In this document: positions 1 through 5,502 of the stretch, one piece after another
How positions within the stretch are numbered: the first letter of the stretch is position 1
How the letters are laid out: every line of letters begins with the position of its first letter
Assembly: GCA_002085285.1 (NCBI GenBank)
Contig: NATK01000145.1
Coordinates: forward strand, 1 to 5,502
Length of the DNA stretch: 5,502 bases
DNA from: Candidatus Latescibacteria bacterium 4484_7
GTDB lineage: Bacteria; Krumholzibacteriota; Krumholzibacteriia; Krumholzibacteriales; Krumholzibacteriaceae
Direction of reading: 5' to 3'
The notes under the pieces: model-generated
The model's database searches: none
Told to the model about the DNA's origin: nothing
What the model saw: the letters and a program-made list of their open reading frames with translations, nothing else
Program-made: the position numbers and the translations under genes

Positions 1-972
1 GCTACACCGCAGGATTCCTCCACACCGACTACAACGGAGTTGATTTCCTGTGTATTGGATGCCCTTGGGCTACGCAACCAGCGTGGTGTTGGGCCACTGG
101 GAAAGGTGATCTCTGGACACAACAAGCTGGTCGAAGGATTAAATGATCTTCGCAATCAGGACGGCAGCGTTGCCCACGGCAAGGATGGGTTTCTTGATAC
201 TATATCAAGTCGACATGCACGTGTATATCTACTGTCTGCTGATTCCGTGATCTCCTTGATCCTAAATGCCTATGACGGCGAAGAACCAAACTTGCTCACA
301 ACCAGAGAGCCGCCGGACCGTTTCCGGCATTTGAACGAGCGCCTAGATGCGGGATGCACTCTTGATGCAGAGGTAGACATGGAGGAAGGCGTCCTGGTGC
401 TACGCGTGATGGCTGGCGCTCAGACGCCGGATGAAGTCATCGAGCTACGGGTGCCACCAAGTGAATTGTTGTATCATTTAGATCGGCATGCGTATAAAAG
501 CGTATTGGATGCGTTAGGGGAGGGACCAATACCAGCTCGTGAGGAAGAGACTGAGCCCGTTGTTGAAGATGAAAAGGAAGCAGCCGAAGTCGTAACTGAA
601 AAAGAACAAATAGTCCCGTCTGTACCTCCCGACGAGACCTCGAGATTACAACTACTCAATGATTATCAAGGATGTTATAGGGACAAGGTGACTGCACTTT
701 ATGAATTCGTGATTCACAATTTACTTAATGGCAATGACACTCAAGCGGATCAAGTTCTTCGATTTGTTAATGCGCTACTAGCAGAGATGGAAAATCTTGC
801 GGTTGTGGATTGGATGAAGCGGCCATCGGCCATGTCCCATGTTAAGATTTATTTGAAGCGACTTATTGCAATTGCAGATATTGAAGGACTTACAATTGAA
901 CATAGCAAACCATTGCTTGAGTGGTTGAGCCGAGAGATAGAAGGTGGAAAAGATAATGACCAACCTCTCTGA
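1..972 (+). CDS. Abi_C-domain (abortive-infection-like) accessory protein, 5' end outside window
   Basis: The frame is open from base 1 to the TGA at 970-972, giving 323 residues. No ATG occurs near the left edge, and the TTG at 40 is a poor start, so the gene probably begins upstream. Counting from base 1, residues about 14-80 resemble the Abi_C domain: an LRNQDGSVAHGK motif (Arg51, His59) is followed by a helix rich in small and aliphatic residues, the RN...HG signature of that family. A possible beta-rich segment follows (about 95-165), then an acidic Glu-rich linker (about 181-203) and a helical C-terminal region (about 209-315) that I do not recognise. The end overlaps hsdR by 17 bases, which suggests co-transcription and translational coupling. 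Abi_C proteins are often found beside type I restriction genes, but their biochemical role is poorly known. A part in phage defence is inferred from domain and context only. Base composition after about 590 is more AT-rich than hsdR. Confidence 0.7.
   Translation, partial: ATPQDSSTPTTTELISCVLDALGLRNQRGVGPLGKVISGHNKLVEGLNDLRNQDGSVAHGKDGFLDTISSRHARVYLLSADSVISLILNAYDGEEPNLLTTREPPDRFRHLNERLDAGCTLDAEVDMEEGVLVLRVMAGAQTPDEVIELRVPPSELLYHLDRHAYKSVLDALGEGPIPAREEETEPVVEDEKEAAEVVTEKEQIVPSVPPDETSRLQLLNDYQGCYRDKVTALYEFVIHNLLNGNDTQADQVLRFVNALLAEMENLAVVDWMKRPSAMSHVKIYLKRLIAIADIEGLTIEHSKPLLEWLSREIEGGKDNDQPL
941..947 (+). promoter_or_regulatory. Ribosome binding site that decides the hsdR start
   Basis: AAGGTGG lies 8 bases before the ATG at 956, inside the 3' end of the preceding gene. 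It favours ATG 956 over the in-frame GTG at 944, which overlaps this motif. The protein starting at 956 begins MTNLSESDIEK, which fits the usual HsdR amino terminus. Confidence 0.6.
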
Positions 973-1618
973 GAGCGACATTGAAAAATTAGCTCTTGAA
1001 GAACTCGATGCCCTGGACTGGGATACCGCCTTCGGGCCGGACATAGCCTTCGACGGCCCATACCCCGAGCGAAGCCCGAAGGCCAACTATAGCGATGTGG
1101 TGCTGGTACGGCGCCTGCGCGATGCCCTGGTGAGTATCAATTCAGAGGTGCCGGAGGAGGCAATAGACGAAGCCGTTCGTCAGGTGCTGACACTTGAAAG
1201 CCCGGCGCTCATCGAAAACAACCGCCGCTTTCACCAGATGCTCACAGACGGTGTGGATGTTTCCTGGATGGGGGAAAAGGGCGAGCAGCACGGCAAGGTG
1301 TGGCTCCTCGATATTGAGAATCCCAAAAACAACGACCTCCTGGCGGTCAATCAATTTACAGTGATAGAAAACAAGCGCGAGCGGCGGCCCGATATCGTGC
1401 TCTTCGTAAACGGCCTGCCCCTTGTTGTGATAGAGCTAAAAAACCCTGGGGCAGAGCAGGCCACTCTTCGCCAGGCATTTAACCAGCTCACGACCTACAA
1501 GCGGGAATCCCCTCCCTCTTTGCCTACAACGAGCTCCTTGTCATCTCAGACGGTATGCAGGCGCGCTTCGGCACGATCACCTCGGGCTGGGATCGTTTTA
1601 TGCCCTGGCGCACTATAG
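956..1618 (+). CDS. hsdR: HsdR amino-terminal fragment: nuclease domain only
   Basis: As written, translation from ATG 956 ends at the TAG at 1616-1618 after 220 residues. Residues 1-184 are genuine HSDR_N domain. They carry the PD-(D/E)xK core: RRPDIVLFVNGLP with Asp146, then VVIELKNP with Glu160 and Lys162, preceded by QFTVIENK. Residues 185-220, beginning SPPSLPTTSS, are an out-of-frame tail with no resemblance to the family. The fragment has no motor, so it could not work as a normal type I endonuclease subunit. Whether it folds is unknown. If the frameshift is a sequencing error, this entry and the next are one protein. Confidence 0.75.
   Translation: MTNLSESDIEKLALEELDALDWDTAFGPDIAFDGPYPERSPKANYSDVVLVRRLRDALVSINSEVPEEAIDEAVRQVLTLESPALIENNRRFHQMLTDGVDVSWMGEKGEQHGKVWLLDIENPKNNDLLAVNQFTVIENKRERRPDIVLFVNGLPLVVIELKNPGAEQATLRQAFNQLTTYKRESPPSLPTTSSLSSQTVCRRASARSPRAGIVLCPGAL
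1505..1512 (+). other. Frameshift site in hsdR (apparent loss of one A)
   Basis: Reading frame moves from the 944/956 register to the 1555 register here. The codons CGG GAA read correctly as RE, and the family sequence then resumes at ATC (1507-1509) using the last A of GAA. An original GAAATC reduced to GAATC explains this exactly. No slippery heptamer of the X-XXY-YYZ type is present, so programmed frameshifting is unlikely. Confidence 0.8.
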
Positions 1619-4155
1619 ACGGCAAAGACCTCTACCGTGAACCGGGCAACGAGAAACAGAGCGAGGGCGATGTACAGCCGGGGCTTGTGACCCTTGTCCG
1701 CGGGATGCTCGATCCAGAGCGTTTTGAGGACTATGTGCTAAACTTTATCACATTTGAAGACACAGGAGGTGGTACCGCCGGTATTTCCAAGAAGGCGGCA
1801 GGTTACCACCAGTACCATGCGGTAAACCAGGCGCTGGCTTCTACCCTGATCGCCTGTGGAATAGAGGCGTCGCCTGGTGAGCGCTATGCGCGATTTGTCG
1901 AGGCCGAGGCGGCCGATCCTTTTCGGGGCGCAGAAGGCACTGGCGATTACAGGACCCAATTTGGCGACCGGCGGGCTGGGGTTGTCTGGCATACACAGGG
2001 CTCGGGCAAGAGCCTGTCCATGGTGTTTTACGCGAGCAAGGTTATTCGCCATCCGGCAATGAAGAATCCCACCATTGTCGTTATTACCGATCGAAACGAC
2101 CTCGACAACCAGCTCTTTTCTACCTTTGCCGACAACCGGCAGATCCTGCGCCAGACCCCCGTGCAGGCAGAAAGCCGCGCTCACCTGCGGGAGCTTTTGC
2201 AGGTGGAATCGGGAGGGGTGATTTTTACAACCATCCAGAAGTTCTTCCCCGAGAGCAAAGGTGACACTTACCCATTGCTTTCGGAGCGGCGCAACATAGT
2301 GGTCGTAGCTGACGAGGCGCACCGCAGCCAGTACGATTTTATAGACGGTTTCGCCCGCCACATGCGCGATGCATTACCGGGTGCATCCTTCATAGGTTTT
2401 ACCGGCACCCCTATCGAGAAGAACGACAGAAACACCCGTGCGGTCTTTGGTGACTATATCTCAATCTACGACATACAGCGGGCCGTGGAGGACGGCGCTA
2501 CCGTACCAATTTATTATGAGAGCCGATTGGCGGAGATAGAGCTCGATGAGTCGGCGAAACCTTTGCTGGACGAGGAGTTTGAGGAGATAGCCGAAACGGA
2601 AGAGGACGAAGTGCGAAAGCAGCGAATGCGGAGCAAGTGGGCTTCGCTCGAGGCTCTGGTCGGGGCCGAAAAGCGCCTCCAGCTTGTGGCCGATGACCTG
2701 GTGAAGCACTTCGAGAGGCGACAGGAAGCGCTCTTCGGCAAGGGGATGATAGTCTGCATGAGCAGGCGCATCTGTGTGGAGATGTACAGGGCGATTACAG
2801 AACTGCGCCCCAATTGGCACAGCAAAGACGATGCAAAGGGAAAGATCAAAGTGGTGATGACAGGCTCCGCATCCGACCCGCCCGAATGGCAGCCCCATGT
2901 GCGAAACAAGGCGAGGCGCGATTTTTTAGCCCGGCGGTTCAAGGACCCCGACGACGAGCTGCAGCTCGTGATAGTGCGCGACATGTGGCTCACGGGATTC
3001 GATGTTCCTTGCCTGCATACAATGTACATCGACAAGCCGATGAGCGGTCACAACCTCATGCAGGCCATTGCACGTGTGAACCGGGTATTCCGCGACAAGC
3101 CGGGCGGGCTCGTGGTGGACTACCTGGGGATTGCCGATTCGCTCAAGAAGGCTCTGGCTGTTTACGCCGAAAGCGGCGGGCGTGGAAGCACGGCAATAGA
3201 CCAGGCCCAGGCCGTGGCGGTGATGAAGGAGAAGTACGAGGTGGTGCAGGACATTCTGCACGGTTTCGACTACCAATCGCTTCTCCGGGCGGATACCTCC
3301 GCCCGCATGCAGGGTATTGCTGAGGCCATGGAGTTTATCCTGGGAAAGGAGGATGGGAAGAAGCGCTACCTTCGAGCGGTGGCGTCTCTTTCCAAGGCAT
3401 TCGCCCTGGCCGTGCCTCACGAGGACGCCCTGGCCATCCGCGACGAAGTGGGGCTTTTCCAGGAGATAAGGGCAGCCCTTATTAAGGCAACGGTGAGCAG
3501 GAGGGAGCGCGAGCCGGAAGAGATTGAAGCGGCTGTGAGGCAGCTTATCTCGAGAGCTGTATCCGGGCTTGAAGTTGTAGATATATTCGCTGCCGCGGGG
3601 CTTGATAAGCCGGATATCTCCGTGCTTTCCGATGAGTTCCTCGAAGAGGTGCGGGCTCTGCCTCAGAAGAACCTGGCCCTCGAGACTCTGAAGAAACTCT
3701 TGCAGGACGAGATCAGGATACGCCTGCGGAAAAACGTGGTGCAGTCAAGGACATTTTCAGAGATGCTGGAAGAGGCTATGAGAAAGTACCACAACCGCGC
3801 CATCGCCGCAGCCCAGGTAATAGAAGAGTTGATCGCCATTGCAAAGGAGATGCGCGAGGCCCAGCGCCGCGGCGAAAAACTCGGGCTATCCGAGGACGAA
3901 GCAGCCTTTTACGATGCCCTGGCGGCCAACGAAAGTGCGGTGGAGGTGCTCGGCGATGAGACATTGAAAAAGATCGCACAGGAGCTTGTGGACAGGGTGC
4001 GAAAGAGCGTGACGGTGGACTGGAGCAAGCGGGAAAACGCCAGGGCGCAGCTTCGAGTGCTGGTCAAACGAATCCTGCGAAAGTACGACTATCCGCCGGA
4101 CAAGCAGGACGAGGAGGTTATACCGGAAGGAGCCTCAGTTCTCGACATATCTTGA
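1555..4155 (+). CDS. hsdR: HsdR carboxy-terminal fragment: translocase motor and C-terminal domain
   Basis: The first ATG of this reading frame after the frameshift is at 1555 and gives 866 residues, but HsdR homology already begins at 1507, so 1555 is a start by default. No strong ribosome binding site precedes it. It overlaps the stop of the upstream fragment by 64 bases, so re-initiation is possible but unproven. The fragment holds all SF2 helicase motifs: Walker A at 1993-2013, DEAH at 2311-2322, FTGTP at 2398-2412, the WLTGFD region at 2986-3003 and the arginine-finger motif QAIARVNR at 3061-3084. The helical region that contacts the modification core follows, ending in the conserved LRKYDYPPDKQ at about 4075-4107. 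It lacks the nuclease, so an expressed product could at most be a non-cutting translocase. After about 4110 the tail (EEVIPEGASVLDIS) departs from the family. Confidence 0.8.
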   Translation: MQARFGTITSGWDRFMPWRTIDGKDLYREPGNEKQSEGDVQPGLVTLVRGMLDPERFEDYVLNFITFEDTGGGTAGISKKAAGYHQYHAVNQALASTLIACGIEASPGERYARFVEAEAADPFRGAEGTGDYRTQFGDRRAGVVWHTQGSGKSLSMVFYASKVIRHPAMKNPTIVVITDRNDLDNQLFSTFADNRQILRQTPVQAESRAHLRELLQVESGGVIFTTIQKFFPESKGDTYPLLSERRNIVVVADEAHRSQYDFIDGFARHMRDALPGASFIGFTGTPIEKNDRNTRAVFGDYISIYDIQRAVEDGATVPIYYESRLAEIELDESAKPLLDEEFEEIAETEEDEVRKQRMRSKWASLEALVGAEKRLQLVADDLVKHFERRQEALFGKGMIVCMSRRICVEMYRAITELRPNWHSKDDAKGKIKVVMTGSASDPPEWQPHVRNKARRDFLARRFKDPDDELQLVIVRDMWLTGFDVPCLHTMYIDKPMSGHNLMQAIARVNRVFRDKPGGLVVDYLGIADSLKKALAVYAESGGRGSTAIDQAQAVAVMKEKYEVVQDILHGFDYQSLLRADTSARMQGIAEAMEFILGKEDGKKRYLRAVASLSKAFALAVPHEDALAIRDEVGLFQEIRAALIKATVSRREREPEEIEAAVRQLISRAVSGLEVVDIFAAAGLDKPDISVLSDEFLEEVRALPQKNLALETLKKLLQDEIRIRLRKNVVQSRTFSEMLEEAMRKYHNRAIAAAQVIEELIAIAKEMREAQRRGEKLGLSEDEAAFYDALAANESAVEVLGDETLKKIAQELVDRVRKSVTVDWSKRENARAQLRVLVKRILRKYDYPPDKQDEEVIPEGASVLDIS

Positions 4156-4339
4156 GGCACGGGGGAACTCTGCTTTGACCTCTACCCTGGATATAAGAAT
4201 CGGCCGCCAGCGTGTTGCGTGGGGCACCGCCGACAAGTTGAATCCCACTGATAATCTCAATCCGGATGATTTGGAGGACATTTTCGATTTCGGTAAGCAC
4301 CTTGGCAGTAACATTGTGGGGGGGCGACTAAACCTTTAA
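4112..4339 (+). pseudogene. Outer-membrane beta-barrel (DUF1302-like) remnant, internal fragment
   Basis: In the second reading frame, codons from about 4112 (AGG AGG TTA TAC) stay open to the TAA at 4337-4339. The core from 4187 to 4312 reads LDIRIGRQRVAWGTADKLNP followed by TDNLNPDDLEDIFDFGKHLG. This is a strongly conserved block that I associate with DUF1302-type outer-membrane proteins, where it lies in the first part of the barrel. There is no start codon or signal peptide, so it is an internal piece with its 5' part missing. It begins inside the last codons of hsdR in another frame, which places a recombination junction at roughly 4107-4130. Homology stops at about 4316, at a run of seven G (4318-4324), where a large internal deletion joins it out of frame to the C-terminal remnant. 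The family name is from memory. That it is a broken gene is much surer than the exact family. Confidence 0.65.
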
Positions 4340-4655
4340 AAATGGTTGGTATGTGAATGCTCAGTTTTTACATGGCTTCATTCACGAACGCGGATCCGAA
4401 AATATAAGCGACTACTTACTGATGCGTTTAGAGAAAAAATACATGAATGATGCCGTGAAGATTGTACCTTTCGGAGTTGTTCTGGCTATACCGGACTGGG
4501 ATGATGTCAAAAACAATTACGGTATTGCCGGAGGACCGATCGATGCGCTGGAAATTTCTCTTGGTGCTTACGTTATTGATGGAAAAGGTGACAACATTTT
4601 CAGCCGGGTTAAAGATTTTGATGAGGGATTCATAAAAATAACTTACAATTTTTAG
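4332..4655 (+). pseudogene. Outer-membrane beta-barrel (DUF1302-like) remnant, C-terminal fragment
   Basis: The third reading frame is open from 4332 (just after a TAA at 4329) to the TAG at 4653-4655 and reads TFKNGWYVNAQFLHGFIHER onward, for 107 residues. It has the pattern of late strands of an outer-membrane barrel: alternating polar and aromatic residues, IEKK/LEKK and KIVPFGVV strands, a DWDDVKNNYGI turn, LEISLGAYVIDGKGDN, and a final ...FIKITYNF ending in Phe, the usual BAM recognition signal. The only start-like codon near its beginning is GTG 4353, with no ribosome binding site and no signal peptide, so it is not an independent gene. It is most likely the 3' end of the same gene as the fragment before it, with the middle of the barrel lost. 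The segment GGPIDALEIS may also lack a few residues compared with relatives. Confidence 0.65.
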
Positions 4656-4851
4656 CGTGAGTTGGGTTCGTAATTAGGTCATGGATTTCCTGTTATCGAT
4701 TCTGATTCTTTTACTTGTTGATCCGGCTTGGCGTTCGAACCCCTAAATATTGAATCTCCAGAGAGCGCGGTCTTCGGCTCCGTTCATCGACTCGGCGTGC
4801 CTGCTATCCTGCGTATATATCCTTTCGATCTATCGAGATCTCGTTTCCCGG

Positions 4852-4885
4852 TGGTTGAATTATTCCCTTGGTTGAATTATTCCCT
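4852..4885 (+). repeat. Perfect 17-bp tandem duplication
   Basis: TGGTTGAATTATTCCCT occurs twice back to back (4852-4868 and 4869-4885) with no mismatch. It lies about 90 bases before the peptidase start. The perfect identity points to a recent slippage duplication. There is no sign of a third copy or of a longer array. Confidence 0.9.
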
Positions 4886-4961
4886 CGAACGGCTAAAAAG
4901 GTATTGTATATGCATGGCGAATGATGCGATAATGCGCGATTAAGGGTTTTGAATTTGAGCT

Positions 4962-4967
4962 GAAAGG
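4962..4967 (+). promoter_or_regulatory. Ribosome binding site of the M2 peptidase gene
   Basis: GAAAGG ends 8 bases before ATG 4976. An in-frame TGA at 4961-4963 rules out any earlier start, so 4976 is the first usable start in this frame. Confidence 0.55.
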
Positions 4968-4975
4968 TCAGGTCC

Positions 4976-5502
4976 ATGGATTTTGTCGATTTCGTCGAAC
5001 GGCATGTTGCTACTATTGAGCCCCTGGAGAAGGAGAGCGCACTTGCTTACTGGGAAGCGGCGAGAACGGGGAACGAGGAGGATTTCAGGCGATACTCCGA
5101 ACTCATCATCGAGCTTGAGAAGGTCTATACGAACAAGGATGATTTCGAATTCATAAGCGAATCCAGGAATGACGGCGCGCTGCGCGACGAGAAACTCAAG
5201 AGAATCGCCGACCTGCTCTACCTTCAGTATCTTGCCAATCAAATCGACCATGAACTTCTCTCGAGGATCGTCGAGCTGAGCTCGAGTGTGGAAAACAGAT
5301 TCAATGTCTCTCGTAGAGCTTCGGAACGAGGCGGCGAAAGGAGTGGGCTTCGACAACTTTTACTCGATGTCTCTTACCGTGAGTGAACAGGATGAGATCG
5401 AGATGGTGAAGCTTTTCGACGAGCTCGACGAGCTTACTCGAGAGCCTTACGAGGAGCTCAAGGCACGGATTGACGCCGAGCTTGCATCAATATACGGGAT
5501 AG
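4976..5502 (+). pseudogene. M2-family (ACE-like) peptidyl-dipeptidase, internally deleted, 3' end outside window
   Basis: M2 peptidases are zinc metallopeptidases that remove dipeptides from peptide C termini. From ATG 4976, residues 1-110 match the helical N-terminal region of bacterial M2 enzymes: IEPLEKESALAYWEAARTGN (14-33), ELIIELEKVYTN, then LLYLQYLANQIDHELL (80-95) and VENRFN (105-110). No signal peptide is present, so the product would be cytoplasmic. After about 5306 that frame loses all resemblance and stops at TGA 5384-5386. The third frame then carries the family onward from 5310: LVELRNEAAKGVGFDNFY, SMSLTVSEQDEIE and LFDELDELTREPYEELKARI, open to the window end. Relatives have roughly 45-50 residues between these parts (the DNE..IL and AW.ASK..G region), so about 150 bases seem deleted, out of frame. 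The catalytic HExxH would lie beyond the window. I am confident of the family and of the break. Confidence 0.75.

Larger units (their letters stand above)
956..4155 (+). pseudogene. hsdR: Type I restriction endonuclease subunit R (HsdR), split by a one-base frameshift
   Basis: HsdR is the motor and nuclease subunit of a type I restriction-modification complex (HsdR2M2S1). It translocates DNA using ATP and cuts far from the recognition site. Homology runs in frame from ATG 956 to Glu184 (codon 1505-1507), then continues without a gap in the -1 frame from the ATC at 1507. Restoring one base, most simply a third A in GGGAATCCC, rejoins TYKRE to IPSLFAYNELLVISDG, a classic HsdR segment. The rejoined protein has 1066 residues, normal for the family. 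In rejoined numbering the order is nuclease D146...E160-x-K162, Q-motif region GYHQYHA about 283, Walker A TQGSGKS 347-353, DEAH 453-456, FTGTP 482-486, DMWLTGFD 676-683, QAIARVNR 703-710, then a helical C-terminal domain. All key residues remain, so the frameshift is either very recent or a sequence error. The last 10-14 residues are atypical. Confidence 0.9.
4656..4975 (+). other. 320-base spacer without a supported gene
   Basis: No open frame here looks like a protein. It contains a 21-codon hydrophobic ORF (4681-4746), a 10-base palindrome CGAGATCTCG (4834-4843) and a 17-base tandem duplication (4852-4885). I find no convincing terminator, since no GC-rich hairpin is followed by a T run. 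No sigma-70 promoter with good spacing is visible either. The region must supply the transcription start for the peptidase gene unless that gene is read from upstream. Confidence 0.6.

Noticed and set aside
1505..1515. Programmed -1 ribosomal frameshift in hsdR
   Set aside because: There is no slippery heptamer and no obvious downstream stem, and HsdR is not known to be made this way.
1738..2361. 207-codon open frame on the minus strand
   Set aside because: It lies wholly inside the hsdR motor region, antisense to clear helicase motifs; it is a shadow produced by GC-rich codon use.
2814..3323. 169-codon open frame on the plus strand within hsdR
   Set aside because: It is an out-of-frame reading of the conserved HsdR motor (WLTGFD and QAIARVNR segment), rich in Arg, Gly and Ala as such shadows are.
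4728..4746. GGCGTTCGAACCCC, which looks like a tRNA T-loop
   Set aside because: The T-stem pairs at only three of five positions, and no matching anticodon, D or acceptor arm is found upstream. GTTCGAAC is simply an 8-base palindrome.
4873..4907. TTGAAT ... TATTGT as a sigma-70 promoter for the peptidase gene
   Set aside because: The spacing is about 23 bases, too long for a standard promoter, and both boxes are weak.
4728..4943. 71-codon open frame from a TTG across the spacer
   Set aside because: It starts at a TTG without a ribosome binding site, has no recognisable composition or motif, and runs through the 17-bp duplication, whose length would shift a real reading frame.
4940..5356. 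138-codon open frame on the minus strand opposite the peptidase
   Set aside because: The plus strand carries M2 family sequence with a ribosome binding site, whereas the minus frame has no recognisable features.
1..5502. CRISPR array or insertion sequence ends
   Set aside because: No regularly spaced repeats, transposase motifs or matching terminal inverted repeats were seen by eye.

Overview
The window holds four coding units, all on the + strand. In order they are: the 3' part of an Abi_C-type (abortive infection C-terminal domain) accessory gene (1-972); a nearly complete type I restriction endonuclease gene, hsdR, broken by a single-base frameshift near 1507 (956-4155); two out-of-frame remnants of one outer-membrane beta-barrel gene resembling the DUF1302 porin-like family (about 4112-4655); and the start of an M2 (ACE-like) peptidyl-dipeptidase gene with an internal out-of-frame deletion near 5304-5312 (4976-5502, running off the window). 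All family assignments come from remembered motifs, not from a search.

The organism is a Gram-negative bacterium, because an outer-membrane barrel ending in a C-terminal aromatic residue is present. The mix of a DUF1302-like barrel, a leaderless M2 peptidase and moderate-to-high GC would suit a Desulfobacterota-type (deltaproteobacterial) genome, but this is a weak inference. The second half of the Abi_C gene is visibly more AT-rich than hsdR, as is common for accessory genes carried in restriction loci.

The abi-like gene and hsdR overlap by 17 bases and look like one operon. In type I loci such accessory genes often sit among hsdM, hsdS and hsdR, so hsdM and hsdS probably lie upstream of this window. 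Rejoined across the frameshift, HsdR would be about 1066 residues, with the PD-(D/E)xK nuclease, the SF2 motor motifs and the C-terminal helical domain all present. Its last 10-14 residues do not look like a normal HsdR tail. They are read from DNA that, in another frame, encodes the porin-like protein, so the restriction locus appears joined directly to a broken porin gene.

The most interesting signal is the run of lesions in about 4 kb: a one-base loss in hsdR, an HsdR/porin junction, a large internal deletion in the porin gene, a 17-bp perfect tandem duplication in the following spacer, and an internal deletion in the M2 peptidase gene. This looks like the decaying edge of a mobile restriction island rather than a new intact system. 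I see no convincing evidence of an undescribed functional system in the window.
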